Origin: Paenibacillus contaminans
Lineage (GTDB): Bacteria; Bacillota; Bacilli; Paenibacillales; NBRC-103111
Reading direction: 5' to 3'
Length of the DNA: 64,000 bases
Assembly (NCBI RefSeq): GCF_003285015.1
Contig: NZ_QMFB01000011.1
Span: 62,001 to 126,000, forward strand
The first letter of the stretch is position 1. Each line of letters opens with the position of its first letter. Below the pieces are notes generated by a model. The model was not told where the DNA came from. It saw nothing but the letters and a program-made list of their open reading frames with translations, and did no database searches. A program made the position numbers and the translations under genes. This document shows positions 63,861-64,000 of the stretch, in pieces.

Positions 63861-64000
63861 TTATCGCAGCTCAAGCTCTCCGTCCGGGAGCTCGAGACTG
63901 ATTTTCTTTTTCGCACCGCGAGCAACTCCTATCGCGCGGTGTTGCGCTGCATGACGGAGGTGGACCGACACATGCGACACCGCCGCTCATGCCCTCCTGC
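63861..64000 (-). other. possible remnant of an upstream gene end with repeat R5
   Basis: A minus-strand frame ends at 63861 with AKKKISLELPDGELELR, protein-like in character, but runs upstream into an R5-type palindrome (GCACCGCGAG...CGCGCGGTGTTGC, 63913-63945) and a TGA at about 63989. It could be a repeat-disrupted gene end, a 39-residue peptide from GTG, or chance. The solute-binding gene expected for the operon is not seen. Confidence 0.25.

Overview
The window reads as a chromosomal segment of a Gram-positive, GC-moderate member of the Paenibacillaceae (Paenibacillus or Cohnella type). Supporting signs are strong AGGAGG ribosome-binding sites with frequent TTG/GTG starts, lipobox solute-binding proteins, YesM/YesN two-component pairs, LplB/YtcP-type sugar permeases, S-layer homology domains, catabolite-responsive (cre-like) operators and several families of short intergenic repeats. 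Species cannot be fixed from the sequence alone.

Layout. 1-8.3 kb (all minus): YesM kinase and YesN regulator, then two LplB/YtcP permeases, a lipoprotein solute-binding protein and the N-terminal part of an FAD-dependent oxidoreductase cut by the window edge. 8.4-17.3 kb: mixed housekeeping/accessory genes: L25-type ribosomal/stress protein with a leader, alpha/beta hydrolase, amidoligase-family enzyme, a decayed transposon-like patch with a 60-bp palindrome, DinB-family protein, a PhyH-type dioxygenase divergent from an AraC regulator, an ECF sigma factor fused to DUF1835, and a 49-residue membrane protein. 17.6-26 kb: a giant S-layer-anchored sialidase-like protein followed by a 920-residue FG-GAP repeat protein. 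26-28.3 kb: repeats and a small conserved protein. 28.3-34.6 kb: a MalE/F/G-type transporter operon ending in a GH42-like beta-galactosidase-type enzyme. 34.9-36.8 kb: nucleoside hydrolase divergent from an AraC regulator, with a perfect cre match. 37.7-46.2 kb: a membrane-bound AraC-type sensor, a solute-binding protein, two permeases and a second, closely similar FG-GAP protein. 46.8-48.7 kb: an AT-rich patch with a frameshifted Fic gene and an HD-domain (RelA/SpoT hydrolase-like) gene. 49.2-54.9 kb: two paralogous TIM-barrel hydrolase-like proteins, one secreted with cohesin and dockerin domains and one without a signal peptide, flanking an alpha/beta hydrolase. 55.2-63.8 kb: an eight-gene, tightly coupled minus-strand operon: two amidohydrolase-fold proteins, a FucI/AraA-like isomerase, an M24-fold protein lacking metal ligands, a protein of the Anabaena sensory rhodopsin transducer (ASRT) family, two LplB/YtcP permeases and a large unassigned enzyme-like protein.

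Taken together, this is a sugar-scavenging region: secreted or surface enzymes release glycans, four separate ABC import systems carry products in, cytoplasmic enzymes process them, and AraC/YesMN regulators plus CcpA-type sites probably control expression. The best candidate for an undescribed system is the 55.2-63.8 kb operon. The ECF-DUF1835 fusion with an internal translation start is the most unusual single gene. Two large cytoplasm-predicted FG-GAP paralogues in different operons and at least five interspersed repeat families are also worth attention. No tRNA, rRNA, CRISPR array or intact mobile element was recognised.
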